From positions 1,670,501 to 1,734,500 of the forward strand of contig OZ024887.1 of the NCBI GenBank assembly GCA_964017195.1: a stretch of 64,000 nucleotides of DNA, given 5' to 3'. Source of the DNA: Siderastrea radians. Lineage: Eukaryota > Cnidaria > Anthozoa > Scleractinia > Rhizangiidae. Both the position numbers and the translations under genes were made by a program. The number at the start of each line of letters is the position of its first letter. Position 1 is the first letter of the stretch. Under the pieces are notes generated by a model. It searched no databases and was not told the DNA's origin. It worked only from the letters and a program-made list of their open reading frames with translations. Shown here in pieces: positions 34,257-47,538 of this stretch.

Positions 34257-34755
34257 TGTGGTTTTCTTTGTAACAACTCAAAGATATGGTGCAATACGTA
34301 GCCTCTATCTGGCGTTAAGCTAACAATTACCTCCGGTTTACATAAGTTGAGTTTGCATCTTAACAGAAACTGCCAGTGGAAAGGTCAGAAATGAATGTTG
34401 GAGCACTGGAAGGTGCATTTCCTAATAACTCCTTAGCAGTTGTATTGTTTTTGTAAGAGGCAAACACTTGCTTTGAGCATGCAAGGGTGACAGTTTCCAG
34501 ATCTTGATCTCTGTTCAGTCTAAATTGCATCTTGTGGCTAGGTACTTTGCTTTGAAGGCAATGAGCATAGTTTCCCAGATCAAGTCGTTGCTCTCCCAGA
34601 TGGGAACAGATCCCAATACAAAGTACATTAGTTAATCCATGACAGGAAAATTCTTAAAATGGTGGACCTAGATACTTTAAACAGATGAGCTAAATGCTCC
34701 TCTTGGAAGGTGTGTCTTACTCTGACAAGAGTTCAAAAACATTCTTCAAGAATCG

Positions 34756-35007
34756 TCAAGCTATGAGGTCTCCCCTGACGCAGCTCATACTGATGATTTT
34801 CTTCCACATTAATATCCGATCTTCAGTATTTCCTGCCCTTACAAGAAGGAAGGTAAAAAACTGCAAAAACACATTCCAGTTTGCAGTACCAGTGTAAAAC
34901 TGAATCAAATTGTCCTGGTGACGAACATTTTTAGCAGAAAAGCACGAGTTTTTATCCTCTTGGAGGTGCCGGCAACCTCTCATTCTCGCTTTTCCTTTTC
35001 CAAACAC
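34756..35007 (-). pseudogene. Harbinger/THAP-type transposase fragment
   Basis: The phrases S-A-K-N-V-R-H-Q-D-N-L-I-Q-F-Y-T-G and W-N-V-F-L-Q-F-F-T-F-L match the region before the helix-turn-helix in DDE_4-type transposases that carry THAP fingers. Compare V-K-V-Y-T-G-L-P-S in the transposase at 47.5 kb. Upstream a basic, coiled-coil-like stretch continues to about 35.1 kb in broken frames. Confidence 0.45.
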
Positions 35008-35414
35008 TCGACTTTTTGCTTAAGTCCTTTCAACTGTGCATTTTTCTCTTGAAGTTCAGTTTGCAGGTTGTCAATGGCAGCACTTTTCTTTCACAATGCT
35101 GAAAGGTTTTCGTCATTGTTTCAATCGTGGTGCTTCGAAATCTTTGCCTTTATATTTCCTTTGCTTACTAAAGTACTCCGAGATTTCCTTTCACTAGCCC
35201 ACTAGAAAATAGATGGAACTGCACCTTTTCTCAGGACAATCTTCTTCCCTTTTCCATTTTCGCGGACAGTGTTCGCAAAACTCCTTTGGGCAGACATGTG
35301 TTCTTTCTAATGGCAAAATACTGTCCAAATATTCTATGACATTCATATTTTCATCATTTCATCTTCATCCTTCACGGGTTTATAACGAAGTGACTAGATG
35401 ACCAGCTCCCAGTT

Positions 35415-35510
35415 GGCCTGTTAGCTCAATTGGTTTGAGCGCTGCACTGGTATTGCAGAGGTCAAGGGTTCGAATCCTGTACAAGCCTGAATTTTTTCAG
35501 GCTTTCCTTT
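35415..35510 (+). mobile_element. tRNA-like SINE head (tRNA-Thr-like)
   Basis: Positions 35415-35487 fold as a tRNA with one acceptor mismatch. They show a D-arm TTAGCTCAATTGG, an anticodon stem CTGCA/TGCAG with loop CTGGTAT (anticodon GGT), and a B box GGTTCGAATCC. The T stem is imperfect and a TGAATTTTTTCAGGC hairpin follows directly, so a SINE is more likely than a working tRNA gene. Confidence 0.55.
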
Positions 35511-35520
35511 CACAACTGTA

Positions 35521-38500
35521 AAAGTTGCATCTATAACTGCGATGATCTGCTTTGCGTCAAAAATACTCTCCCTTGTCTTGACGAATTTTGCAAATTCACC
35601 AGTCGTTTTTAGTCTTGCTTATTGGGAAAATGATCAAAATGAAGGTTCTTGTTCTTCTTAGAAGCAGCATTACAAAATGGGACACAGCTATTATGGAGCA
35701 TTTCTGGCTTTGAAGGGTCGTCCCAAAACAAAATGTCACTTGTTGTTACCTCATGGAATAGCCTAAATAGCTCCCTCAAGTTAACTGACTCTGTTGCTGC
35801 GTTTAAACGCAAGTTAACAGCTAATCTCTTTTTTAGGCTTCTATCACATTGCCCACAGCAAATTTGTCTTGCCTGTTTCTTATCGTTCAAGTCCATTCCG
35901 TTAATCACTACACCACCACAAGAGGTTACATAACCTGTGATTGTTTTTGTGGCGTTGGTTTCGTTTTGAGAGAAGGTAGTGATAAATCAGTTTTGTGAGA
36001 TGACAATTCAAATCCGTGTTGTTTTGTTTACCTGATACAGAAAGAATAGTTTTGGAATAAGTTAAAGTTTATTTCATCAGAATTGAACGTTAATTTGTTT
36101 GACCATAGTTAGTAACTATGGTTTGACTTGCCGTCTTGATTTTGATGCATGGTTGAACTATGGGATCACAATCAGTCAAAGAAATCAAAAACGTTTGACA
36201 CAAGCATTAGCCTTACCTATGCAAAGGAACAAACAGTTGAATCTTTGTTTGGAAATATTGTGTGTGTTATATAGCTTTTCAGGCCTTAAAAGTATTCAGC
36301 ACTTAATTAGAAACTTGCGTGATTTTCTAAGTGGTCTTTGAATACCTCCTTCAGCAGTTTGTACCAATAGATCACCCATTTCACAGAGTACTGCATGCTA
36401 AACAATAGGAGAACGAATAAAGGTAATCAGCAAAACGTTAAAGTAATGTCAATAATATAAAATGATGTTTCAATAATATAAGGTAATTTGAAAGAAAGGG
36501 GCAAAGCACGAATAAAAAGACGCTGACAGTACATGTAGCAACATCTGCTTCCTTGTCACTTGCAATAGAACATAAAATCAAGTCCCAGGCTAAAATTAGG
36601 AAGTTCAGTCTTATTATTCATATCGTGGGAGACTAGTTCATCGTTGTCCAACTGTTCAAAAGTCCTAATACATTTCTCTACGTCTTGTCTTTTGTATGGT
36701 GTTGAAGCTACGAGGGGACTAGCTGGCCTGCACGATGCTTGGTTGACATGTAAGGAATGCTGCTTTCTGAAAATCAAGTCTTATGCTTTATCAGCCACTG
36801 AATGATTTTCGCCTCCTCACTACCTCCGAGGAACTTAAGTGGTGGCATCACAAACAGCAATTCCGATAGAAAATATATCGTTGGAAGGTTCCTTTTTAAG
36901 TAGCAGAGGCTAGGAAACGTCACTTCACTATTGCCATTAGGGAGTACACTGTCCATTGTATGGTAGATCAAACTTTGCAGCCCTTCCTAATGACTGTAAC
37001 CAGAAAAACTTTTCTTTGGAGACTTCTTGAAAAGGTGCATGCATATGTTTCAGTTGATCATTCAAGGAATTGCAGAGATAAATGATGGTCTTATTTATTG
37101 CAAGAAGTCAATTTCCAGTGTTGACTGAGTCGCAGTGACGGCAATTTGTTATTAAGAATGAATGAATGAATGATGTATGCAGTTGTCAACTCGCGGTCTT
37201 CAGTTTTTTTCATAGTTTTGAGTGGCCTTACAATGTTGGGAGTAGTACTCAAAAAGGTTTCTCTGACTTTGGTGTGGTAAGGAGAGGTTTGTTTTTTTTG
37301 TAAATTCCGTTCCTTAAGTTTTTCCTAATTTTGTCGCCCAACTTTCAAAGTTTGTATCATGCGGGCAAAAGACAGTGGTCCAGTGAACGTGGACCACAGG
37401 AGCTGGAGTATGGTGATGTGTTGGGAAGGTTATAATTCAACTTGACAACACCGTTTTGTGATGCAGAATAAGGAAGAACGCAAACTTTGTTAAGACCTTC
37501 ATGAACATTCTTTGGAGCAAAATGGGCATGCAATATGTGGAGTTTTAATTTTGGGAAAAACGCACTGCCAATTATGCGGAAAAACTCTTCATGTGAAAAC
37601 ATCCCAGATCATCGAGGTGGCTGTATGATGATGATGTGAAAGAAACCTTTCTCGCTTCCAAGATCGTTGAAGTGTGCTACAATAAGAACTGCCAGTATAC
37701 GCAACATTACGGGGATCATACAGTGGGGAGTGTCACATTTTTCAAGGAGGATTGGGCTAGCAGCCAATTTTTTTTGTCAACTGTGAGAACAGTGTTCAGC
37801 ATGGATCTCCTTAAAAATTCTTCTTGCCAAAATGAGCCTTTAATGCAGTGCATGGCTATCATACCGAAGCGGCAGACTCAAAAGTGAAGAACAGTGAGTG
37901 TTCGAGGTAAGGTATTTCAACATTTTACATGAAACAATTGTTACAACTGCCACAGGACTTCTTGACTCGGGTAAAAAAAAGTAGTGGCACTGATCACTAG
38001 AAGCAACTATTTTCTTTGACAGACCAGTAATGTGAAATACTTTTGCGTACGCAGACCAAACAGGGGTCATGGGTACACAGAGACATCCTGGCCCAATAAA
38101 AAGCCAGGTTATCAGCCAAAAATGGCACCCGTCATGAAAACCGGAGAGAAAGGAGTTTTTACGTGACAAGTTGTTTTCAGATGGTCAGACAATGGCAATA
38201 TGGATCCTTGGGATTTCATTTGACCTGGGTTCTGGTCCATTCATTTTGATGTAGCTTTGGCCGAGCTGAAGAATATTGTTCATAAGTAAACCACAAAAGT
38301 GAATAGTCCTTTACATTCACTCTGGTGTCTCACATTCGGGACAGTATGTGCTATTCAACTCTGAGTAAAACAAAATGGCTTCCTGCTTTGGTTCATGTGA
38401 ATTTTGCCCATATGCAGAAAATGCATGTTTGTAAAGTAACTATTTGGGGTTGGATATCGCTTGTGGTATATTACCACTATTCACTTCCACTTTTGTGAAT

Positions 38501-40223
38501 AATAATTTATTGATAATTATACCGGGAAATAGTCATATCGGGTACCACTGTAACTACATGGTCAGGGGCCATCAGTCTGAAACTTGAGAACTTGTAAGGA
38601 TTCACACACATTCATTGTTTATATTGCAGTTTGCCATTAAGACTATCTTTCTTGCCATACTTTCTGCCATCACCATAAAGGTGCCACCACTGTTCTTAAG
38701 GCAACCAATAATAAAGAAACTGGAAGCATTCAATCAGCCGTCTTGGTTCTATCCGATAACCAGTTGGTGTTCTTCTGGGCTGCATTATGGCCTCAGATTC
38801 CACTTGGTACTCCTGAGGATAACAGTGTGTTCAAAATTAACCCTTGTAGCTCATGTTTACACATCACATCCAAATACGCGTTATTTGCATCCAAATACGC
38901 GTTATTTGTTTTAAATGCAATGGCCTTGAAAATGAGAATTTATAAATTCATCACAAACATTGTCAAATTGGACTGTGCAATTACAGTGTAGCCAGCCAAC
39001 TTGCCTCCTTTTGGGAGGTAGATAAGCAGGTGGTAGAATCCTTTGCAGTTCTTCCATGGCTTGGTTCGTGTTGCACTGGTCCTGCAGTTTGAGTCCTGTT
39101 GTAGGAGGAACCTGTAAACCTGCTTGCTGTTATGCGATTTCATGGTACAATGTCACTCAAGCTTTTGATTGGACAAGTTTAGTCAGCAAGGTGATATCGT
39201 CCTTCTCTAGCTGCCTCTTCCAGTCAAGCGAGGCCCCAGTTGGAGTTGGTTTGAACTTTCGTCCGACTGACTAGGACATGACATGGAGAAGGTCAGTCTA
39301 CAAAATATGGACAAACATTTTGGGGGACTGGAATGAATTATTTGAACTTACATGCAACAATCTACCTACCTACCCACTTCGTTTGTATTTCCACTTGATA
39401 ATAAATACCTATTAACACATTCTCAGATGGCCGCAGATAGGGATATATATAAGGGATAGCGTGCAAAAAATTCAAACAGTTGAATTTCCAGTGAAAAGCT
39501 GGGGTCCCAAATGCCTTATAAATGGCAAGTTTAAGAATTTTAGGTCACTTATTGGCTGTATATTATTGAGATGCCTTGAAATGATGACCCATGATCCGAA
39601 TCCTGATTTTATCATAACATTTATGGTACTGTAGCACCCATAGGAGTGGCAGCGGTGAGAGGAGGTAGGTTGGGTGAAAAGCTTAGGAGAAAGGGTCCAA
39701 AGGTGGACGTGTACCTACTATGGTCTACACAAGGACTGTAAAAGTTGATACCGACCTGATCAGCAAAATTACCAAAAAAAGTTTACAGCCCATTGATGTC
39801 AGTGGTTGAGTAAGCCCTCAACCCATTTAATTTTGCCTCCACTCCTACAACCATAAAAACCATTCTTTATTCGTCTAGAGTAACGAGACACACGACACTG
39901 TCTGGCGGTTTACAATGCAAGAATCCATGTAATTGTAACTGTAAATCCACGAGTTTATGCATTGTTCCTTTAGTTTCTCCGTAAGTTCCTTGACAAATGA
40001 CAGTCCAGTTGGTGTTCCTTTAGCCGTATACAAGCGAAATATTAACGAAGCGATAGAAAACGTTCAGCACCAAGGTTTGATGTAAACTGGGATGAACCTC
40101 GGAAAAATCACATGACCTAAATGCTCAGACGGACTGGTCCGATTACACAGGATAAGCAACATAACAAACTTGCATTTACAATACTCTTTGCGTATTCCAA
40201 ATTAAAACTGGAAACAATTATTT
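35521..40223. other. Long stretch without a supported gene
   Basis: Only short frames without known motifs were seen on both strands. A 20-base direct duplication (CCAAATACGCGTTATTTG) lies at 38868-38908. Parts may be decayed retroelement, but nothing could be assigned. Confidence 0.35.
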
Positions 40224-40709
40224 TCAAACCTTTGAGCCGTGGTGGACTGTTTTTGCAATTGTACTGAAAACGTCCTCCTGCTCCTTGATCCACCCCTCAA
40301 GCTCAGTTGACTTAGAGATCTGGCCACTCAATAACCGCTCTACCATTGTAGAAGTTGAATCTGCAGCCCTTATGACGCCATGAAATGCCTGTGATGCAGA
40401 GGAAGCAGTAGCATTGGCTTCTGTGTTAGGTATATGTATGGATATGGCCATAATGCTGTTCCCTATATCAGAATTTTCCTTTGGAAAGGTTACTTTGACA
40501 ATAGTTGTGGCTAAAAACATGCAAAGCTGTGTCCAGGCAAATTGAATCTGGTTTCTTGTCGTGTCTCTCAGCTTAATTCCAGCTATCAATGTTAAAATAA
40601 ATGCTTCGGCAGAAATATAATCTCTGGAGTTTATCCATGCAAATGTCAGTGACCTGTAATCACAATGTTTGAGCAATTTTCCAGCTCTTTTAAGGCTCCC
40701 CTCTTGCAT
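40224..40709 (-). CDS. Hypothetical ORF, 161 codons
   Basis: An open frame of ordinary amino-acid composition, predicted mostly helical, with a Ser/Thr-rich middle. No motif, signal peptide or domain is recognised, and no matching neighbour supports it. It may be an exon of a longer gene or a chance frame. It is listed only because it is longer than expected in this AT-rich DNA. Confidence 0.25.
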   Translation of the reverse strand: MQEGSLKRAGKLLKHCDYRSLTFAWINSRDYISAEAFILTLIAGIKLRDTTRNQIQFAWTQLCMFLATTIVKVTFPKENSDIGNSIMAISIHIPNTEANATASSASQAFHGVIRAADSTSTMVERLLSGQISKSTELEGWIKEQEDVFSTIAKTVHHGSKV

Positions 40710-42219
40710 TGCTTTTCATTGAAATGCCCGTATGGCATAAGTCGTTTGGGGGCCTCAATAAAAACTTTGGAACCAGCGAATTCACAGTAGCAGAGATGGT
40801 ATATCCATAATGGCTGGTGTCCATTATTTATCTCTTATGTCCCTGGTAAAACCGTTGCAAGTGTTGCCCCAAGTGCATCAGTTAAATGATCTGGGCTCAA
40901 GGTCGGGTTAGCCTCACCACACAGGCGTTTAATGCCTAAATCTAGCAGGTTTCTCTTACCTTTCTTTGTTGGGCCTTGAGCATAGCTTTGGCGGCTTCAG
41001 GAACCTGGCGCATTCCATTTTGTTTTGCGTAGAGCCTTGACCATGCACCCATAAGAGCTCTTGTCGCTTGATGAGATTGGGACATAACAACTCGTGGTTT
41101 ATTTTGCACACTCAAGATCAGTTGATTTGCTCTTTCTTCGCCATTCAAGCAATTCATCCTCACACATGCCTTGAACTATTCCAAAAACTTCTGGACGTCC
41201 GTGTTGTTGCCACTACCCACAAATTTTTCTGGTTTCATTCTCGTCGACGTCAAGGGCTGTCCCTTAAAGACGTACTGCTTGCTTTCCATTTCCGATACCT
41301 TTTCTAATGCTTTGATTCCCCCTGTTCTGTAAAAACGCTGTGACATAGGCTTAGTATGGGAGTTGCACGCTGCAGATTATGCGCTCCTCTTTGTGTTCCT
41401 TCTTGAGGGTTTCAAGATTATGCTGTGCTTGTCGCAATTCTTTGCCATCGGATCTCAAGGTTGCCTTCGCCAGCTTCAACTGCGTGGTTAGCCACTCGAT
41501 TACATCTTCCAGAATTTCTCTCTAGGACATTTCATCAATCCCACCGCTGGCCACCAGTGTAACGGTTAGCAGGTAAGCTGTCTTAACGTCTCGTAACAAT
41601 GGCGACAATTTACAATCTACGGACTACAAAATGGCCGACTTCTTCACTTTTCCAAAACAACATGCGTGTTCATCACTCCAAAGTCCTGGGGCGAGGCTAA
41701 TCTAACCTCCATAGCAACATTACAGTCTTTTCCTTTGTTGTCTTACTCTTTTTCTTTTTGATGCCCCATGTGGTTTCTGCCTTGCTTAGTCAATCCTTTT
41801 ACTTTCTGCTGCTTCTGTGCAATGATTTGTTATTTTCCCTGCTTCTACGAATTTCTCTGCATTAGAATGCTTCTTCTTTTGTTTCTGCAAGAGGGGGATG
41901 GTTTCCTTGTGGGATTGGATAGCACTTGACCCGTTCTTAATGATCTCTTTTCGCTGGCTACTTTACAAATATTCTTCTTTTTGGTTTGAGTGCATGTGAA
42001 GCACCCGTTCCAAATGATGAAGATTTTTTTACTGTAATTCCCCAAAATATGTAAGACAAAAGAAAGTATTATATATATAACTAAAAGGCACCACACACCA
42101 TTTTGTATTGGCATAAACAGAGTTATTTCGAAACAACAGAAGGAAAACTCAGTGAGACAACAGAAATAAAGCTCTCTGTCCACCAACCCCCAAACAAAAT
42201 TATGGACTAGTTAATGCAG
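40710..42219. other. No recognisable gene
   Basis: Short frames only, with nothing assignable. Confidence 0.35.
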
Positions 42220-44060
42220 AGCTGATGCATTTTGGGACTCGCAGCTTAGCAGGCGTAGAAAACTCTAAGGTAAGTCTTATATGCATCTGAGGACCAATTC
42301 CCGAAATTTTGAATGAGTTCTCCAGGAACCCCGCATTGAAAAGCCCAATTCGCCTCCCCTACGAAAGGAATGCCCATGATAGGTATGCGCCTGAGGGACA
42401 CCAGCCTCTAACGGCAACGAAAATCCTGCACAAACTGACCCTTAGTAACTGGGGACAATGAGCCATCCGACGAGGCAAGCACAGACGCGGGTGAACTGGA
42501 AGATGCAGGCATAAGGACACACATACGAAGAAACATGGTAACCTGACACAAGGGCAAATTGGGAATTGCAACAAGGGGCAACTGCAGATGATGCCACCCT
42601 GTCTGATTAGACCACTAAAAAATGACGATATCTCACTGACACAAATGCTTGTGAGCGTCAAAAGAGCGCATAGAAAAGGGGATGTTGTTACAAGTGCGAA
42701 AGGAAAAAAAGCCAGGCAAAAAGGGGCATGAAAAGGTGATATACTCTGGAGACGAATCTGGACTACATGCAGACTGAACTAATGACAAAAGAATGGAAGG
42801 TGTGACAGGACGGGCACGAGAAGGATAATGTAACGCAAGCCTTTCAATACCGCGCAAAGTAATCCAATGGCAAAGGTTTTTAGAGAGGTGAACTCATACT
42901 CCACAGCAACCTGTAATAACTGGAACCTACGTACAGGCTAGTCAGACGCTGGAAGAACTAACATTTGAAGAGGTGGTTGACAAACTGAAGTTAAGAGGAC
43001 ATTCCACCAAGTTCTTCCAATGACGTTGTACCTCCAGCACTTGGCAGAGATGTGCTGTACCCACTTACGTTCGTTTCTGATGAGGCCATAGTGATCCTTA
43101 CTGGAGGAACACTTACCGGTTTGGTAAGCTTTATAAAACTGAACCGCTGACCTTGTCGTTGCCGCGTTGAAGGAACTAGACTGATTTGTGGAACCATGCA
43201 TAAACTTGCCACGCGGTGAGAAAACGAGTCACCCAACGTAATTGGCCGTACTCAATTTCAAACAGGACGACTGCATGAAGAGAGCGAAATAGAGGCCACA
43301 GAAATTGATTAGCCAAGTACATCAAATAAGCAAAATGATCGATTTGCACTGTCCTCTCTGTGGCACTCACGCCAGGAAGGCGAAGGGTGGATGCATAGCC
43401 CACAGCAAATTCCGGTAAACGTAACGTGTCATAAGACACTTCTTTGGAAACATAGGAAAGGTTTAACTCACTGTGTGGCCAAATTTGAGGATGCGCTACT
43501 CTACTGGTAAGTTGGCTGTCTTCCCAGACCGCAGATTCTTACCTTATCTGGAGCGTTCGCGGCGAGTATGGTGACTTCCTTATCCTCTGAGTCTCCTGAA
43601 CTACTAGGGGAGTCGGAAAGGCCCAGTTTCTTCAACTGGAGATCTGCTCGAGAACTCAAGCCTTAAACTGCCCGGATATCTTGCACAGTCAAGGGCTGGG
43701 AAGAAGGGGGTGGATCCTCTAAACATTCAGCTGGGCATTCTGCTGTTGTAACTGAGCAAGCTCACGACAAAGGGCCTGTATCTCTGAATTTCGTATAAGA
43801 TCTTCATTTTCTGCCTTAGCCGCCGCTTTAGCAGAATGTAACGAGTCGACTTCTGTGGGCGTAGGCGGATCAACAGGTAATGATGAAACTGTGTCTCCTT
43901 CCCAGATGATTTTGTCTCACGCATATCCTCCAAAGAAAATAGCCTTGGTGATAGACCTGTTTCCAAGGCGGTGTAATCAACTTTAGGAATACGTTCGCAC
44001 TCTGACATAGTTAAAAGAAATGTACTTATCAAAATAATACGCGTGTAGAAGTAAATCAAA
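42220..44060 (-). pseudogene. Remnant YR-type retroelement: ORF1 pieces fused to a recombinase end
   Basis: From 44059 down to 42940 there are broken frames of the gag-like ORF1, including the signature G-K-C-S-S-S-K-D-H-Y-G-L-I-R-N-E-R then H-I-S-A-K-C-W near 43.1 kb. From 42600 to 42250 comes the end of a tyrosine recombinase, readable across frames as Y-H-G-H-S-F-R-R-G-G (His-x2-Arg box). Reverse transcriptase and RNase H are missing between them, so an internal deletion joined the two ends. Confidence 0.5.
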
Positions 44061-45383
44061 GTAGAAATTGTGTACGGAACGCCTACTAATGCATTGTATA
44101 CAATAGCTGTGAATCACGTGCACCGATTGGTAAACTATTACGCAAAGTAGATGAGTGGGGAATTAATAATTTTGAACAGTCTTCCAAACTAAACCAGTGT
44201 GAGCAAACAGTTCTCCCCTGAGCAAACAGTTCTCCCCTTTGCCAACTTTAAACTTGCCTAGTTAATTGCCATCTGGTAGGGCGTCCCCTCCCCATTATAC
44301 GAATTCTGCCCATATATCTTACTGCTTTGTTCAAGAGTTTCCCTTTAAATGGAAACATTGGTTTTACCCCTCTTGAGTGATTCTTCGTACATATTATACA
44401 ACAAATTAAGTAAACAACTTGGTTTTAATACCATAAACTAATTGTACATGCCAGTAAGTATGCCAATGAGTGAAACACTCAAAATACAACTTGAGCAATG
44501 GCAGCTTACAATTTGCCGCCACGAAAAATCCTCTGTTCTCAGATGTGTACGACTAATTAGCAGATTCACAATAAATTTTCATTGGTAACAACATTGATTT
44601 GTTTTCAAACCCATGCACAATCAATACAACAGACATTGAAGCATGTGCAAGTCAATTGCAACAATGTAAATGTTCAAAGCACGAACCAAGGCATTGCTAC
44701 TACTTTCATTAGGGTGAAAGCAGAAGCAGAGTGCAGTAGCAGTAGCATTTGACCTTTTCTTGTTTTAGCCTTGGCTGATCTGACTCTGAGGTCACAGCTA
44801 GTGACCTTTTTAAAGTAATCGGGAATGGACTTGGGTTTTTTTGTTTTTTCCTTTCTTGTTGAGAAATGCATCTCCACCTCTTTCTTTCTTTCCTTTTGCC
44901 AGAAACGTTTGCCTTCTCTGTGGCACTTTGAGAAACTACGTTTGTGCACTTGAACCAGCCCAGAAAATTTGAGTTTCATGTATCATCCAGTATCGTGTCT
45001 GTGTTAGCCTGTTTCGATGGTGCTGTAGAGTGTGGATGGGAGTTAAGAATGGCCCACTTAAAATATGGTGTGGATTGGCATACGAAGTTTCCCTTTTCGA
45101 CTTGTGTAAGCTTCGGAAACACATCACCTCTCGCACTCACCAGCAAAGCTTCCCTCTTTAATGGGAGGAAGCATACTGCAATGAAACTTTCAATACAGGC
45201 ATCTTTGTAAAGAGTTGTGCTTCCACATTACGACTGGATGTTGAGGGTATTTTGACTTGAAATAGGGTTGAAATGAAGATGAGGGGGTAAGAAGTCTCGC
45301 TTTTATCACTTATACTTTCAGCATTTTCATCACTACCATCTTCACTAGTATCCAAATCTGCAGTTTCGTGCAGCTGTTACAGC
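44061..45383. other. No recognisable gene
   Basis: Short frames only. A basic, Lys-rich minus-strand frame at 44674-44979 resembles the N-terminus of hAT-type proteins (K-K-P-K-S-I-P-D-Y-F-K-K) but is too short to call. Confidence 0.3.
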
Positions 45384-46110
45384 AAAACAGATGTTAATAC
45401 TCTTTTCGATGTCCTTGATAAGGGCAACCATTTCTTTGATTGCTAGCATCATTTGTTTGGGTAATTGTTTTGCCCGAATGTGTTTTACTATAATAATAAT
45501 GGTATTTGCCTGTGCTGCTTTCTCTTTTATCTTGCATGCGTTGATGATGTTTTTAAAAATGTGATAATCTGGAAATGAGATTTTTTTAAAACACTGGTTA
45601 AAATAAAGTTTCTAAAACAATTACTTCGGCAAAAAAAAATTAAGTCAATATTGACACATTGTTCTTCAAAGGAAAATAACTGGTGCAGCAGTACAACATC
45701 GAAAGTGAAACTCATTTAGAAAGAAAATTTTTTTGCTCTAATTACAGATGTTATGACTCTTTTCGATGTCCTTGATAAGGGCAACCATTTCTTTGGTTGT
45801 CAGTACCATTTGCTCTGCCAATAATTGGCCGTGCAAATGGTACTGCCATTTTGCCTAAATATATCGTGCTATAATAACAATGGCATTTTTGCCTGTGTAG
45901 CCTTATCTTTTTTCTCTCAAGCTGATGATTTTCAAAAACTTTGAAAAAATTCTGAAAATGAGATTTTGTTTTATGCTTTTTGAATCACTGGTGTAAATAC
46001 AGATTCTAAAATAATTTACTTGGGTAAAAACTTCAACTTCTATTAGCAAAATTAATTGTTCTTAAAAGGAAAGGAAAATTTAATGATCAAATTAAAAAAA
46101 AAAACTAGAT
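45384..46110. repeat. Tandem direct duplication, about 358-bp units
   Basis: The unit AGATGTTA-T-ACTCTTTTCG followed by ATGTCCTTGATAAGGGCAAC begins near 45388 and again near 45746. A third start, TAGATGTTAACAT, lies at 46105. The copies differ by many substitutions and small indels. Confidence 0.65.
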
Positions 46111-47538
46111 GTTAACATCGACTGGGCCGAAGAAGGGTAAGTAATGACAGAGTCTCAAACTTGCCAATGTTAACGACATCGGCAAGAAGCGGGTTAAGTG
46201 GTAACACAAAGACAAAAGTTTCTCAAAATTCTTACTTACTCTGACAATCTTTGCTATTTTTCTATAGAGCACTAGAATAGTGTCCATAACCTAGTAGATA
46301 CTATTTATGGGATCTCTAACATACGAAGAGATACAGTTGCAACAATTTTGGAGAAAGCCGTTATTCGGCAACAACTGCATTGTAACCGAGTGTGACAGCG
46401 AGCGTAAAAATTTTGACGTCTTCGCCTTTTTCATAATCAGAAATGGACAAACATTGTGAATAAAAGGGCAAGAATTAAAATCATGCCTCAGTAGTTGCCC
46501 AGCTTTACTTCTACGGCTGTATTTCAACAGCTAACCGGCTGCAAATTTGACGGTTCGGTGACGGCTTCTATCAATTTCGACGTCTTCTTTCGTTCAAAAA
46601 GGGCAGTTAACACAAATGTGTTCTGCCTTTACCTACCGATGTTTAGCACTCAAGTCAACAAATTGTGGGGCTCAACAATTTTTGGTTGTATGCTTGTCTC
46701 CCAGTACAAAAAGCAGACCAGCTGAGGTAACGGAATTCGTCCACGTAGTCATATATGACCATTTTGTTTCTGGAGAATGCCAGTGCACCCTATGTTCCTG
46801 GTTGGCCTAAGAGGAACTTGAGGTGTTTCTCGACGTCTGTGTAAGCTGTAACATAGTTGTCACTATGCACAAACTTTGAACCAATGTCTTATTTCAATTT
46901 TGTTTTTGTCTTTTTTAATGCTTCCACAATAGGATTCCTTGTAAGAAAGAAGAATGTTGTTACTAAAATTAGTTATTGCCCATGGGCAATAGTCCAATGC
47001 ATATAACAGGCCAAAAATTCACCCCAAGGCTCATTTGCATAAAATTTCATAAAACCGTTTTGGCGGTTTTCTTTTCTTTTTTTCATCTTTGCTGCTTTTA
47101 CAACAGCTAAAAAATGTCAGTGGTTAGGTCTGTGGAAATATTTACATAATGGCAACCTGCTCGACAACATTTTCATAGCAGGCTGGTATAATTAAGGTTG
47201 TATCAAGAGGGGTTTTATCTATAGCCTTGCTACCCCCCACCCCCCTTCCCTACGTGAAAGTCATGGATCTGTCCTCACCAAAAAACTCAATAGTAGATGA
47301 ACAGTCATCATGAGTCTCCGTGCTCTGGTTAAAAATACCCAGGGCAGTCACTTAGCTTTCTGTTTTTGTATAACTAATTACATTTTTCTCCTTGCAGGTG
47401 AATAAAATTATAATGCTGCTACTGTATAGACCTTTTCAAGGTTAACGCCGCCATTTTGCCGGGGGTGCAAAACTACTGGGGCGAGCGCGCGGCCGAGCAT
47501 AAAATGCAAATGGCGACATGGCTGAATAATCTGTTATC
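46111..47538. other. No recognisable gene; probable 5' flank of the THAP transposase element
   Basis: No supported frame. The element ends of the adjacent transposase were not identified. Confidence 0.3.

Noticed and set aside
35415..35487. Functional tRNA-Thr gene
   Set aside because: There is one acceptor-stem mismatch, a weak T stem and an attached hairpin tail. A SINE head explains it better.
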